A stretch of 64,000 nt of DNA from contig NZ_CP136693.1 of assembly GCF_032922745.1 (NCBI RefSeq), positions 496,001 to 560,000 on the forward strand, written 5' to 3'. Below the pieces are notes generated by a model. It saw only the letters and a program-made list of their open reading frames with translations, was not told where the DNA came from and made no database searches. This stretch comes from Marinobacter salarius. Lineage in GTDB: Bacteria; Pseudomonadota; Gammaproteobacteria; Pseudomonadales; Oleiphilaceae. Below are positions 1-8,751 of the stretch, in pieces. Position 1 is the stretch's first letter. Each line of letters opens with the position of its first letter. The translations under genes and the position numbers were made by a program.

Positions 1-445
1 CCAGCGGCTCACCGTTTTCATCGGTGATTCGGCCCTTGATCAGGATGGCTTCGGCGTCCTTGTCGGAGCCGTCGTCCATGCGATCAAAGCCTTCGCTCAT
101 GGGGGCGCCGGCAACGTACAGCGGGCCTTCGATGGTGCGCGGCGTACCGCCGGTCAGGCCGGCCTGCTCGTCTTCGGCGTCCTGGCGAATGTCCAGGTAA
201 CGGTCCATACCCAGGCCCGGCGCCAGCAGGGCTGCCTCACCATTTGCGCCCAGTTCGCCCACGTAATAGACGGCGCTCCAGAACTCCTCGGGCGTGACAT
301 CGAAATCTTCCACGATCTGGAAAATATCGTGCATGACGCGATGAACGATCTTCTTCATACGCTCATTGCCACCGTCCTTGTCGAAGCCGGCTACTTTCTC
401 CAGCAGTTCCTTCACATCTGCGGATTGCATGGTCTTAACGGTCAT
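1..445 (-). CDS. catA: Catechol 1,2-dioxygenase, N-terminal part (cut by window edge)
   Basis: Intradiol ring-cleaving dioxygenase that opens catechol to cis,cis-muconate using non-haem Fe(III); cytoplasmic. The visible 148 residues begin MTVKTMQSADVKELLEK and carry the helical N-terminal dimerisation domain followed by the start of the catalytic domain. The segment RTIEGPLYVAGAP should hold the first iron-ligand tyrosine; the second tyrosine and both histidines lie beyond the window. The start ATG is preceded by a good GAGGAG ribosome site. It is the last gene of a leftward catB-catC-catA operon, as in Pseudomonas, so CatR with muconate presumably controls it. Identity is firm from order and sequence. 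Confidence 0.95.
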   Translation of the reverse strand, partial: MTVKTMQSADVKELLEKVAGFDKDGGNERMKKIVHRVMHDIFQIVEDFDVTPEEFWSAVYYVGELGANGEAALLAPGLGMDRYLDIRQDAEDEQAGLTGGTPRTIEGPLYVAGAPMSEGFDRMDDGSDKDAEAILIKGRITDENGEPL

Positions 446-558
446 TGTTGGTCTCCTCGGTCTTTTGTTGTTGTTGCTCCAGACATCCCAATCAATTGGC
501 AACAAGTTCTGTGTGGCGCCTGAAAACATTGGGCGCCGGTATTGGCTGATTACGCCCG

Positions 559-849
559 TTAGCGGTCATCCTCGTGAATGGATGACGGGTGACGGCACAG
601 GGGCGCAACGGTGATATCCATGTACGGGAACAGCGGAAGGTTGCCGACCAGGTCCTGCAGCTCGGCGTTGTCCTCCACATCAAAAATACTGACGTTGGCG
701 TAGCTACCCGCCACACGCCACAGGTGGCGCCATTTGCCCTTTTCCTGCAGGTCCTGGGCGTAAGCTTTTTCCCGGGCCTTGATGTCCGCTACCACATCGG
801 CGGGCATGTCGTGGGGGATGTTCACTTTCATCTCAACTTTGAACAGCAT
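559..849 (-). CDS. catC: Muconolactone delta-isomerase
   Basis: Converts muconolactone to 3-oxoadipate enol-lactone, the third step from catechol. The 96-residue protein starts MLFKVEMKVNIPHDMP, which is the family's usual N-terminus and length, so the internal ATG was preferred to one seven codons upstream. The RAxEKAYAQ-like stretch and the WRVAGSYAN segment are typical of the small ferredoxin-like MIase fold, which assembles as a decamer. It lies between catB and catA in the same orientation, 48 bp after catB and 113 bp before catA. Confidence 0.95.
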   Translation of the reverse strand: MLFKVEMKVNIPHDMPADVVADIKAREKAYAQDLQEKGKWRHLWRVAGSYANVSIFDVEDNAELQDLVGNLPLFPYMDITVAPLCRHPSSIHEDDR

Positions 850-897
850 GTGCTTTCCTCCGTTATCCATTCTTGCGGCGTACTTACGGCCGGCGCC

Positions 898-2019
898 CTA
901 TGCGTCTCTGCGATAGACCGCCAGCTTGTCTTCATCAATCTCGACACCCAGGCCCGGGCCCTGCGGCAGGTCCACGCCGTTGGCGTGGAAGTTCAGCGGG
1001 CGCACCACGATGTCGTCTTTCATCAGTAGAGGGCCGAACATCTCTGTTCCCCAGTGAAGGGTTTCCAGCGTGGACCAGGCGTGCAGGGACGCGGCGGTAC
1101 CGATGGTGCCTTCCAGCAGGGTGCCGCCGTACAGTCCGAGTCCTGCGGACTGGGCAACCGTCGCCTGTTCCAACGCCCGGATCGGGCCGCCAGCCTTGGC
1201 AATTTTCATGGCCACCGCACCGGCAAATCCTCCGGCCGCCAGGGCAAACAGGTCCTTGGCGTCGGCTACGGATTCATCGGCCAGAATCGGGATATGGAAT
1301 TTTTCGGACAGGCGTACCAGGGCGCCAAAATCCTTCATCGGGGTAGGCTGCTCCACCAGATCAATGCCCGCGGCCTGCAACTCAGCCATACCCTTGGCTG
1401 CCGTGGCTTCATCCCAGGCCTGATTGACGTCAACACGCACACTGGCCTGCTCGCCCACGGCTTCCTTGATAGCCGCCACATGGCGCACATCATCCATCAC
1501 TGCGCGAGAACCAATCTTCAGCTTGAAATCGCAGTGGCGTTGTTGCGCGATCAGACTGTGCGCCTCATCAATATCTTTGGCGGTATCGCCACTGGCTAAC
1601 GTCCAGAGCACCGGAATGTGCTGATGCAGAGCGCCGCCGAGCAGATCGGAAACCGGACGATTCAGGCGCTTGCCCTGCAGATCCAGCAGCGCGGTTTCAA
1701 TGGCAGACTTGGCCAGGTTGTTTCCGCGGGTCGCACGGTTTAGCCTTACCCTAAGAGTATTGATGGCATCCGCTGGCTGATCGATCAGCAGTGGCTTGAA
1801 ATAGGTGTCGATGGTAAGTTTCACGCTTTCGGGGCTTTCCGGGCCGTAGGCCAGACCACCGATCGTGGTGGCTTCACCCAAACCTTCCAGGCCATCGGAA
1901 TCCTTCATCCGCACGATCACCATGGTCTGAACCCCCATGGTTGTCATGGATAGTTTGTGCGGCCGGATGGTCGGGATATCGACCAGGATGGCTTCAATGG
2001 ACTGAATGGTGGCGGACAT
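898..2019 (-). CDS. catB: Muconate cycloisomerase
   Basis: Mn2+-dependent enolase-superfamily enzyme that lactonises cis,cis-muconate to muconolactone. The 373-residue protein starts MSATIQSIEAILVDIPTIRP; an in-frame upstream ATG would add 23 unrelated residues and was rejected. Visible family marks are the KLKIG catalytic lysine motif, the metal ligands in RVDVNQAWDE, LVEQPTP and LADESV, and the C-terminal GTLLEGTIG. It is the first gene of the catBCA operon and diverges from catR, leaving 106 bp for the shared regulatory region. Confidence 0.96.
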   Translation of the reverse strand: MSATIQSIEAILVDIPTIRPHKLSMTTMGVQTMVIVRMKDSDGLEGLGEATTIGGLAYGPESPESVKLTIDTYFKPLLIDQPADAINTLRVRLNRATRGNNLAKSAIETALLDLQGKRLNRPVSDLLGGALHQHIPVLWTLASGDTAKDIDEAHSLIAQQRHCDFKLKIGSRAVMDDVRHVAAIKEAVGEQASVRVDVNQAWDEATAAKGMAELQAAGIDLVEQPTPMKDFGALVRLSEKFHIPILADESVADAKDLFALAAGGFAGAVAMKIAKAGGPIRALEQATVAQSAGLGLYGGTLLEGTIGTAASLHAWSTLETLHWGTEMFGPLLMKDDIVVRPLNFHANGVDLPQGPGLGVEIDEDKLAVYRRDA

Positions 2020-2043
2020 GTGCTCTCCGAATCGCAAGTTAAA

Positions 2044-2123
2044 ATACCTGTCATTCGGACAGTACGAAGTTTCACGTATGGGAACCAATATTGATTAAGT
2101 ACGAAGCGATACCCTGGAGGTAT
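2044..2123. promoter_or_regulatory. catR-catB divergent operator region
   Basis: Two dyads are visible. ATACC-CTGGA-GGTAT at 2109-2123 matches the ATAC-N7-GTAT signature known for BenM/CatM LysR regulators; it overlaps the catR ribosome site and ends two bases before the start codon. CTGTC-ATTCG-GACAG at 2048-2062 lies 29 bp upstream of catB. The first is a plausible autoregulatory site, the second a plausible catB activation site. Assignment to CatR is inferred. Confidence 0.5.
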
Positions 2124-2125
2124 GG

Positions 2126-3028
2126 ATGGAGCTGAGACACTTGCGCTACTTCGTGGCGGTGGCAGAGGAACTGAACCTCACCCGTGCTGCGGAAAAGCTG
2201 TTTATCGCCCAGCCACCTCTGACCCGTGCCATCAAACAGCTGGAAGAAGAAGTGGGGGTTGCGCTGTTCATCCGGAAGCCCCGGGGGCTGGTATTAACGA
2301 CCGGCGGTGAATACTTTCTTGAGCAGGCACGGCAGATTCTCGGCAAGATGGCCGCAACCGTCAGCGACACCCGCCGGATCGCCCAACACCGCAAAACCGT
2401 TTTTTCCATCGGCTTCGTCCCCTCCGTGTTCTACGGGCAACTGCCACTGATGGTCAGACGCCTGCGGCGCAACAAGAACCTGGAAATCATCCTGCACGAA
2501 CTGAAAACACGGGAGCAGGTAGATGCGCTGAAATCGGGGAAGATTGATATCGGTTTTGGCCGGGTGCGCATCGAAGACCCGGACGTTGAGCAGGAACTGC
2601 TGTTTGACGAACCCATGATTGCCGCCATTCCTGCTGGTAACCCCCTGACCCGGCATCCGCCATCGATGAAGGAGCTGTCGGAATGGCCGATGATCACCTT
2701 CCCGTCCGGCCCGGGACCGAACTTCGCCGATCTGACCCAGGGCCTTTTCCACCGCCGAGGCCTGCGAGTCAACGTGATGCAGCAAGTCAACGACGTGCAG
2801 ACGGCGCTCTCCTTGGTGGCTTCGGACATGGGGTTTACCCTGGTGCCGGAGCAGGTCCGGCGGTTGCACCGGGAGGGAGTGGACTATATGCCCCTGGAAG
2901 ACGACAACATCAGCGTACCGGTTATTGCGTCACGGCGACGGGGAGAAAACCCCAATGCGGTCATGCGGCTGGCGAACACGATTCTGGATGAGCTGGTGGA
3001 AAACCGGCTGACGGGCCGGTATCCGTGA
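2126..3028 (+). CDS. catR: LysR-type activator of the catechol genes
   Basis: Transcription factor expected to activate catBCA in response to cis,cis-muconate. The 300 residues start MELRHLRYFVAVAEELNLTR, with a winged HTH over residues 1-60 (AAEKLFIAQPPLTRAIKQLE) and a LysR substrate-binding domain after about residue 90. The N-terminus closely resembles CatR/BenM/CatM. The gene diverges from catBCA, the usual arrangement, and ends 3 bp before the convergent pcaR. BenM-like response to benzoate cannot be excluded from sequence. Confidence 0.92.
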   Translation: MELRHLRYFVAVAEELNLTRAAEKLFIAQPPLTRAIKQLEEEVGVALFIRKPRGLVLTTGGEYFLEQARQILGKMAATVSDTRRIAQHRKTVFSIGFVPSVFYGQLPLMVRRLRRNKNLEIILHELKTREQVDALKSGKIDIGFGRVRIEDPDVEQELLFDEPMIAAIPAGNPLTRHPPSMKELSEWPMITFPSGPGPNFADLTQGLFHRRGLRVNVMQQVNDVQTALSLVASDMGFTLVPEQVRRLHREGVDYMPLEDDNISVPVIASRRRGENPNAVMRLANTILDELVENRLTGRYP

Positions 3029-3030
3029 TT

Positions 3031-3810
3031 TCAGCGGGTCGTTCGCCGTACCGCCTCGGCCGCCTGCTGCAACCGGGGCAAATACACCCCCATCAGTGTC
3101 TCCATATCCACCCGCGCCGCATTGGTACTGATATTGATCGCGCCCAGCAGCTCGCCATTGCCGGCAAACACCGGCACCGCAGCGGAACGAAGGCCTGAGT
3201 CGAGCTCCTGATCCACAATCGAATAGCCCTGCTCCCGAACCTTCGCGATGTCTTTCTTCAGGGCATTGGCATTGGTAATGGAAGAAGCCGTATAGGGCTC
3301 GAGCTTCACCCGAAGAAGTAACGCCTCCAGCTCCGCTTCCGGCAACTGCGCCAGCAGCACCCGGCCCATAGAGGTATAGGCCGCCGGCAGACGTGTGCCC
3401 ACAGAAAGGGTAATAGCCATCAGCCGGTGTCGGGCCGATGAGCGCACCACGTACACCACATCGTCACCGTCCAGCACCGCCAGTGAGGATGACTCACCCA
3501 ACTCGGCCGTAACGTCCTCAAGGTATTGCTGGATTACCGCCCGGTACTGATTCGACGATTGGTAGGCATAGCCCAGCTGCAAGACGCGAGGGGTCAACTC
3601 GAACTGTCGGCCGTTACGTTTTACGAACCCCAGCGCGTGAAGAGTAAGCAGGAAACGACGCGCCTTGGCCCGGTCCATATCCGTCCGTGTCGCCACCTCG
3701 CTCAGGGTCATCCGTGGATGCTCAGCGTCAAACGCCTGCAACACCTCCAGCCCTGACGCCAGCGCACCTACATAATCCCGGTCTCCGGGCCTGAGAACCT
3801 GATCGTCCAT
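3031..3810 (-). CDS. pcaR: IclR-family regulator of pca genes
   Basis: Beta-ketoadipate-responsive regulator expected to activate pcaIJFD and control its own gene. The 259-residue protein has an N-terminal winged HTH (about 12-75, LSEVATRTDMDRAKARRFLL) and a C-terminal IclR effector domain. The sequence GDRDYVGALASGLEVLQAFD and the SVGTRLPAAYTSMGRVLLA segment are characteristic of PcaR/PcaU. It diverges from pcaI, and one of three GTTCG-N5-CGAAC-type sites sits 50-64 bp upstream of its start. Confidence 0.93.
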   Translation of the reverse strand: MDDQVLRPGDRDYVGALASGLEVLQAFDAEHPRMTLSEVATRTDMDRAKARRFLLTLHALGFVKRNGRQFELTPRVLQLGYAYQSSNQYRAVIQQYLEDVTAELGESSSLAVLDGDDVVYVVRSSARHRLMAITLSVGTRLPAAYTSMGRVLLAQLPEAELEALLLRVKLEPYTASSITNANALKKDIAKVREQGYSIVDQELDSGLRSAAVPVFAGNGELLGAINISTNAARVDMETLMGVYLPRLQQAAEAVRRTTR

Positions 3811-3859
3811 TCCTGCTCCTTACTCGCCTGAACACAGCCTGTTCGAATGGTAACAGCTC

Positions 3860-3974
3860 GTTCGCTATCCGAACATCCGTGCATTTTTGGTAACTGGTGA
3901 AAATTTGTACTTGACGACGACAAAACCTTCGAGTCATTATGTTCGCATATTAAACTTATGTTCGTATATCGAAC
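3860..3974. promoter_or_regulatory. Three PcaR-like operators between pcaR and pcaI
   Basis: Three copies of a 15-bp dyad are visible: GTTCGCTATCCGAAC at 3860-3874, GTTCGCATATTAAAC at 3941-3955 and GTTCGTATATCGAAC at 3960-3974. The last two are direct copies 19 bp apart, centred about 41 and 60 bp upstream of the pcaI start; the first lies near pcaR. IclR-family PcaR/PcaU proteins are known to bind repeated dyads between their own gene and the target operon, which fits this layout. Confidence 0.7.
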
Positions 3975-4007
3975 TTTTCAACAATGCACTGCACTGGAGA
4001 TTCCGTG

Positions 4008-4823
4008 ATGGCTGAATTTCTCTCTCTCAAGGAAGCCGTGAGCCGCTATATCAGCAATGGCGATACGGTCTGTATGGAAGGCTTTACGCACCTGATCCCC
4101 TTCGCTGCGGGCCACGAAATCATTCGCCAGGAAAAGCGCGACCTGACACTCATCCGCATGACACCGGATCTGGTGTACGACCAGATGATCGGTGCGGGTT
4201 GCGCCCGAAAACTGATCTTCTCCTGGGGCGGAAACCCAGGCGTGGGCTCACTGCATCGCCTGCGAGATGCCGTCGAGAAAGGCTGGCCGAATAAACTGGA
4301 GATCCTGGAGCACAGCCACGCTGCCATGGCCTGCGCCTATGAAGCCGGTGCTGCCGGCCTGCCACTGGCAGTGCTCCGTGGCTACGTGGGCAGCGATCTG
4401 CCAAAGGTGAATGACCAGATCAAATTCATCGAGTGCCCGTTCACCGGAGAGCGCCTGGCCGCCGTGCCATCGGTACGTCCAGACGTTGCTGTGATTCATG
4501 CCCAGCGGGCCGACCGCAAAGGCAATGTACTGATAGAAGGCATTGTGGGTATCCAGAAAGAAGTGGTTCTAGCCGCCAAGCGCAGCATCGTCACCGTTGA
4601 AGAAGTGGTGGACGATCTGGGCGCTTCCGTGAACGCCTGCGTGTTGCCGTCCTGGGCGGTTACGGCCATTGCCGAGGCCCCAAAAGGCGCCAGCCCGTCC
4701 TATGCGCTGGGCTATTACGACCGCGACAACGCTTTCTACAAAGAGTGGGACGGCATTGCCCGGGACCGGGAAACCTTCCAGAGCTGGCTGAAAGACAACG
4801 TATTTGAAAAAGGAGCTGCGTGA
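4008..4823 (+). CDS. pcaI: 3-oxoadipate CoA-transferase, alpha subunit
   Basis: Alpha subunit of the succinyl-CoA:3-oxoadipate CoA-transferase, which activates 3-oxoadipate. The 271 residues start MAEFLSLKEAVSRYISNGDT; the ATG lies just after CTGGAGATTCCGTG and was chosen over an in-frame ATG eight codons earlier. The class I CoA-transferase pattern GAGCARKLIFSWGGNPGVGS and the later AVIHAQRADRKGNV are clear. The protein pairs with PcaJ; the stop codon overlaps the pcaJ start by one base (TGATG), implying translational coupling. Confidence 0.95.
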   Translation: MAEFLSLKEAVSRYISNGDTVCMEGFTHLIPFAAGHEIIRQEKRDLTLIRMTPDLVYDQMIGAGCARKLIFSWGGNPGVGSLHRLRDAVEKGWPNKLEILEHSHAAMACAYEAGAAGLPLAVLRGYVGSDLPKVNDQIKFIECPFTGERLAAVPSVRPDVAVIHAQRADRKGNVLIEGIVGIQKEVVLAAKRSIVTVEEVVDDLGASVNACVLPSWAVTAIAEAPKGASPSYALGYYDRDNAFYKEWDGIARDRETFQSWLKDNVFEKGAA

Positions 4824-5599
4824 TGAGCCTTGAATTTACCTCTTCGGAAATGATGAGCGTCACTGCCGCCCGCGCACTGACCAACGACATGACCTGTTTC
4901 GTCGGTATCGGCCTGCCCAGTGAAGCCGCCAACCTGGCACGCCTGACCCACGCGCCCGACGTCACCCTGATTTACGAATCCGGCACCCTGCAGACCAAGC
5001 CGGACGTTCTTCCACTGTCCATCGGTGATGGCGAACTGTGCGAATCGGCGTTGACCACCGTCGGCGTTCCGGAGATGTTCCGCTACTGGCTCCAGGGCGG
5101 CCACATCAGTGTCGGCTTCCTGGGCACCGCCCAGATCGACCGTTTCGCCAACCTCAACACCACCCTGATTGGAGACTACCGCGAACCGAAAGTGCGGCTG
5201 CCAGGCGGTGGCGGTGCCCCTGAGATTGCCACCAACGCGAAGGAAGTGTTCATTACCGTGAAGCATTCCAAACGCACCTTCGTGAAGGACGTGGACTTCG
5301 TCACCACCGTTGGCTTTGGACGTGACGGCACCGCACGGGATAATGTCCCTAATATCGGTCGCGGCCCCACGGTGGTGATTACCGATCTGTGCATTCTCAA
5401 GCCCGATCCGGACACCAAAGAACTGGTGGTCACATCCTTACACCCGAACGTAACCCGGGAAGAAGTGATCGAAGCGACTGGCTGGGAGATCCGGTTTGCA
5501 GAACAGCTGGAAACAACGCCGGAACCCAGTGCCAAAGAGCTGGACATCCTGCGTGACCTGAAAGCGCGCACACATGCACATCATGCCGGCCAACAGTGA
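4823..5599 (+). CDS. pcaJ: 3-oxoadipate CoA-transferase, beta subunit
   Basis: Beta subunit of 3-oxoadipate CoA-transferase, carrying the catalytic glutamate in the LIYESGTL segment (class I CoA-transferase beta S-E-N/S-G pattern). The 258-residue protein starts MSLEFTSSEMMSVTAARAL. A GTG one codon earlier is possible, but the ATG overlapping the pcaI stop with AAGGAG seven bases upstream fits better. The GGGGAPEIATNAKEVF stretch is typical. Second gene of pcaIJFD. Confidence 0.95.
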   Translation: MSLEFTSSEMMSVTAARALTNDMTCFVGIGLPSEAANLARLTHAPDVTLIYESGTLQTKPDVLPLSIGDGELCESALTTVGVPEMFRYWLQGGHISVGFLGTAQIDRFANLNTTLIGDYREPKVRLPGGGGAPEIATNAKEVFITVKHSKRTFVKDVDFVTTVGFGRDGTARDNVPNIGRGPTVVITDLCILKPDPDTKELVVTSLHPNVTREEVIEATGWEIRFAEQLETTPEPSAKELDILRDLKARTHAHHAGQQ

Positions 5600-5607
5600 G
5601 GACTATC

Positions 5608-6810
5608 ATGACTGACGTTTATCTCTGCCACCCCCGCCGTTCGGCCATTGGCCGTTTCGGCGGCACCCTGGCCAGCGTTCGCCCCGATGACCTCGCGGCG
5701 CATATCTTCAAGGCTGTACTGGAACAGGCCCCGGAACTCGACCCCGCTGCCATCGACGAGGTGATGATGGGGTCTGCCAACCAGGCCGGTGAAGACAACC
5801 GCAATATCGCCCGGATGTCTGCCCTGCTCGCAGGCCTGCCCACCTCCGTGCCCGGCACTACCCTAAACCGCCTGTGTGGCTCCGGCATGGACGCAGTGGG
5901 CACCGCCTTTCGTGCCATACGCGCCGGCGAAATGGAGCTGGTGCTGGCCGGCGGCGTGGAATCCATGTCCCGTGCGCCCTATGTGATGGGCAAGGCCGAC
6001 TCGGCTTTTTCACGGGGTCAGAAGATCGAAGACACCACCATCGGCTGGCGCTTCGTGAACCCGCTGATGAAGAAGCAATACGGCATCGACTCCATGCCGG
6101 AAACCGCGGAAAACGTCGCCGAGCAGTACCAGGTGTCGCGGGAAGATCAGGACCTGTTTGCCTTCCGTTCCCAGGGAAAAACCGCCCGGGCACAGAAGGA
6201 AGGCCGCTTCGCAGAAGAAATCGTGCCGGTATCCATACCGCGCCGAAAACAGGACCCGCTGGTATTCGATGCCGACGAACACCCCCGTGCAAGCACCCTG
6301 GAGAAACTCGCCTCCTTGCCAACCCCTTTCCGGGAAGGCGGAAGCGTGACAGCCGGCAATGCCTCCGGCGTCAACGATGGTGCCGCGGCTATGCTGGTTG
6401 CCAGTGAAAACGCGGTAAAAGCCCACGGCCTGAAACCCATGGCCCGCATCCTGGGCATGGCCACGGCCGGCGTGGAACCGCGTATTATGGGCATTGGCCC
6501 GGTCCCCGCCGTTCGAAAACTGCTGGAGAAGCAAGGCATCGGCATTGACGACATCGACGTGATCGAACTGAACGAAGCCTTTGCCGCGCAAGGACTGGCC
6601 GTACTACGGGAACTGGGCGTTACCGACGACGACCCCCGGGTCAACCCGAACGGCGGCGCCATCGCCCTTGGGCATCCACTGGGCATGTCTGGCGCACGAC
6701 TGCTGCAAACGGCAGCCCACCAGCTGCAACACACCGGCGGCCGATACGCGCTTTGCACCATGTGTGTGGGCGTCGGCCAGGGTATTGCAACACTTATCGA
6801 ACGCGTCTGA
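5608..6810 (+). CDS. pcaF: 3-oxoadipyl-CoA thiolase
   Basis: Final step of the beta-ketoadipate pathway: cleaves 3-oxoadipyl-CoA with CoA to succinyl-CoA and acetyl-CoA. The 400-residue protein starts MTDVYLCHPRRSAIGRFGG. The acyl-accepting cysteine is in NRLCGSGMDAVGTAFRA (about residue 90); the C-terminal GGAIALGHPLGMSGARLL and CTMCVGVGQG hold the catalytic histidine and second cysteine. Length and motifs are normal for a thiolase. The pcaJ stop is 8 bp upstream, so the gene is cotranscribed. Confidence 0.96.
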   Translation: MTDVYLCHPRRSAIGRFGGTLASVRPDDLAAHIFKAVLEQAPELDPAAIDEVMMGSANQAGEDNRNIARMSALLAGLPTSVPGTTLNRLCGSGMDAVGTAFRAIRAGEMELVLAGGVESMSRAPYVMGKADSAFSRGQKIEDTTIGWRFVNPLMKKQYGIDSMPETAENVAEQYQVSREDQDLFAFRSQGKTARAQKEGRFAEEIVPVSIPRRKQDPLVFDADEHPRASTLEKLASLPTPFREGGSVTAGNASGVNDGAAAMLVASENAVKAHGLKPMARILGMATAGVEPRIMGIGPVPAVRKLLEKQGIGIDDIDVIELNEAFAAQGLAVLRELGVTDDDPRVNPNGGAIALGHPLGMSGARLLQTAAHQLQHTGGRYALCTMCVGVGQGIATLIERV

Positions 6811-6824
6811 GGCAAGGAGCTACC

Positions 6825-7613
6825 ATGGCTTTTCTGAAACATAACGGCCGCACTGTCTGTTACCGCCTGCTCGGTGATAGCGCGAAACCGCTGCTGATGC
6901 TGGCACACCCCCTGGGCATGACGCAGGCCGTGTGGGACGACATGCTCCCTGCACTGCTGAACAGCTTCCGGGTACTCACCTGGGACTTGCCAGGACATGG
7001 CGCCAGCGCGGCCTGGCCAGAGGCCAGTGACCAGATCGCCCCTGAAGATCTGGCACAGGAGGCCCTCGCACTCGCCACTGCCGCCGAGGCACAGCGTTTC
7101 CACTTCGCGGGCACGTCCATCGGGGGCGTGATTGGCCAACAGCTCGTCAGCATGCATGCAGACCGATTGCTGTCCGCCACACTCACCAACACCGGAGCCG
7201 TCATCGGCACCCCCGACGCCTGGAACACCCGTTCTGCGAGCGTTCTGGAACTGGGCCTGAGCACCATGGCGGTGGATATTGTGCCGCGCTGGTTCGGCCC
7301 CGCCGTCTGCGAACAGCAACCAGCGCTGGTGGAAGGCTGGCGCGTGATCATGGGGCGCGGCGATAACCGTAGTTATGCCCTGCTGTGCGAAATGCTGGGG
7401 CGGGTCGACTTCCGCAAAATGCTTGGCGAGCAACGCGTACCACTCCGGTTGGTGGGAGGGTCCGACGACGTGGCCACACCGCCAGACACCCTGAGGGCGC
7501 TGGCCGACGTCAGCGGCGCGGTGGAGCCGGTCATTCTGGAGCAGGTTGGCCACGTGCCTTCCGTTGAGTGCCCGGACAAGCTAACCCAGATCCTGGTCAA
7601 CAACCTGGCCTGA
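6825..7613 (+). CDS. pcaD: 3-oxoadipate enol-lactonase
   Basis: Alpha/beta-hydrolase converting 3-oxoadipate enol-lactone to 3-oxoadipate. The 262 residues start MAFLKHNGRTVCYRLLGD after an AAGGAG site. The oxyanion-hole region LAHPLGMTQAVWD, the nucleophile elbow FAGTSIGGVIG (Ser near residue 100), the late aspartate near VGGSDDVATPP and the histidine in EQVGHVPSVECP form the expected catalytic set. Last gene of pcaIJFD, followed directly by a strong terminator. It also handles flux arriving from CatC. Confidence 0.94.
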   Translation: MAFLKHNGRTVCYRLLGDSAKPLLMLAHPLGMTQAVWDDMLPALLNSFRVLTWDLPGHGASAAWPEASDQIAPEDLAQEALALATAAEAQRFHFAGTSIGGVIGQQLVSMHADRLLSATLTNTGAVIGTPDAWNTRSASVLELGLSTMAVDIVPRWFGPAVCEQQPALVEGWRVIMGRGDNRSYALLCEMLGRVDFRKMLGEQRVPLRLVGGSDDVATPPDTLRALADVSGAVEPVILEQVGHVPSVECPDKLTQILVNNLA

Positions 7614-7620
7614 TCGACAT

Positions 7621-7656
7621 AAAAGCCAGGCCCGTTCGTCTCCCGGCCTGGCTTTT
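7621..7656 (+). terminator. Terminator of pcaIJFD
   Basis: A perfect 12-bp stem, AAAAGCCAGGCC paired with GGCCTGGCTTTT, ends in a T run and lies 8 bp after pcaD. Confidence 0.85.
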
Positions 7657-7778
7657 ACTCTCGCCAGCACCCAACTTCACTATACGGACACACCTCTGCA
7701 CTCAGCGGATAGTGGCGCCGCCAAAAAAGCCTTAGCGTTTCAGCACAATCAGAACTATTGCCCTGCGGAAACACCACT

Positions 7779-8705
7779 ATGGCCGACACCCTCGCGTTCG
7801 AACAGGAACCGACACACTCCGGAACCTCCAAAACTCCCATCTACGGCGCACTGATCCTGGCGTTAGTGGGCATCGTATTGCTGCTTGCCACGGCAGGCAG
7901 CCTCCTTCAGGTTGTTGCCGCAACTCTGACCCTGGGTCTTGTTGCCGCCGCTCTCGCCCTCTGCGTGAAATGGCAGCCAGAGGTTATCACCGTCCGTGAG
8001 GAAATACCGGTGCCCGTACCGGAACCTGTCGCAGAGCCGGTGCCGGAAACCAACCTGCAAGAGCAACCGTTAGCCCCCGACCCCATGCTTATCAGCCACC
8101 TCGACGATTTGCGCAATAATGTCGAGGTCATCCTGGAAGAAATGGGCGAGGCCGGCAAACTCGCCAAGGCATCGGGCGCCAAGGTCACCCACAGCGCCAG
8201 CTGCATTTCCGACTCCGAAGCCTCCATCCGGGAGCTGGCCGACTTCATGGGACGCATTGACGAGGTCTTCACACAACTGGGTACACAGTCCGAGGAAATT
8301 GGCACCATCGTCGGCAACATTCAGGATATTGCCAAACAGACCAATCTGCTGGCCCTGAACGCTTCCATTGAAGCCGCCCGGGCGGGGGAACATGGCAGGG
8401 GGTTCGCCGTGGTGGCAGACGAAGTGCGCCATCTTGCGGTTCGTGCCAACGAATCCAGCGAAGGCATTCGCGCCATCGCCAACAGCCTGACAACCACGTC
8501 GGTGGACGCGGGCAATGGCATGGAGAGAATCCGCGAGTCGTGCAACCAGTGCCTGGGCCAGTCCGGTGAAGCCTTACAGGCAATGAAGGATATTCAGGCC
8601 GGGGCCGTGGCCCGAATGGAAGTGGTGCAGGGAATTACCGAGCGCTTGCAGGTGCAGCGCGAGCTTACCGATCAGCTTTATACCGACCTCAGTACTGCAC
8701 GCTGA
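7779..8705 (+). CDS. Short methyl-accepting chemotaxis protein without sensing domain
   Basis: Chemoreceptor-like signalling protein of 308 residues. Two adjacent hydrophobic segments (about 22-66) anchor it with almost no periplasmic loop. A proline/glutamate linker (PVPVPEPVAEPVPE, about 75-88) follows, then the MCP signalling domain with the conserved hairpin NIQDIAKQTNLLALNASIEA and RGFAVVADEVRHLA. No HAMP or ligand-binding domain is visible, so it may sense membrane or energy state, or act with a partner. The chosen ATG (MADTLAFEQ) follows a weak GCGGAA site. It stands alone between pcaD and an AcoR-type gene. Confidence 0.85.
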   Translation: MADTLAFEQEPTHSGTSKTPIYGALILALVGIVLLLATAGSLLQVVAATLTLGLVAAALALCVKWQPEVITVREEIPVPVPEPVAEPVPETNLQEQPLAPDPMLISHLDDLRNNVEVILEEMGEAGKLAKASGAKVTHSASCISDSEASIRELADFMGRIDEVFTQLGTQSEEIGTIVGNIQDIAKQTNLLALNASIEAARAGEHGRGFAVVADEVRHLAVRANESSEGIRAIANSLTTTSVDAGNGMERIRESCNQCLGQSGEALQAMKDIQAGAVARMEVVQGITERLQVQRELTDQLYTDLSTAR

Positions 8706-8751
8706 TCCGTGTTGCCGGGCCCTTCCCTCCGCCGAGTGACAACCACAGACA

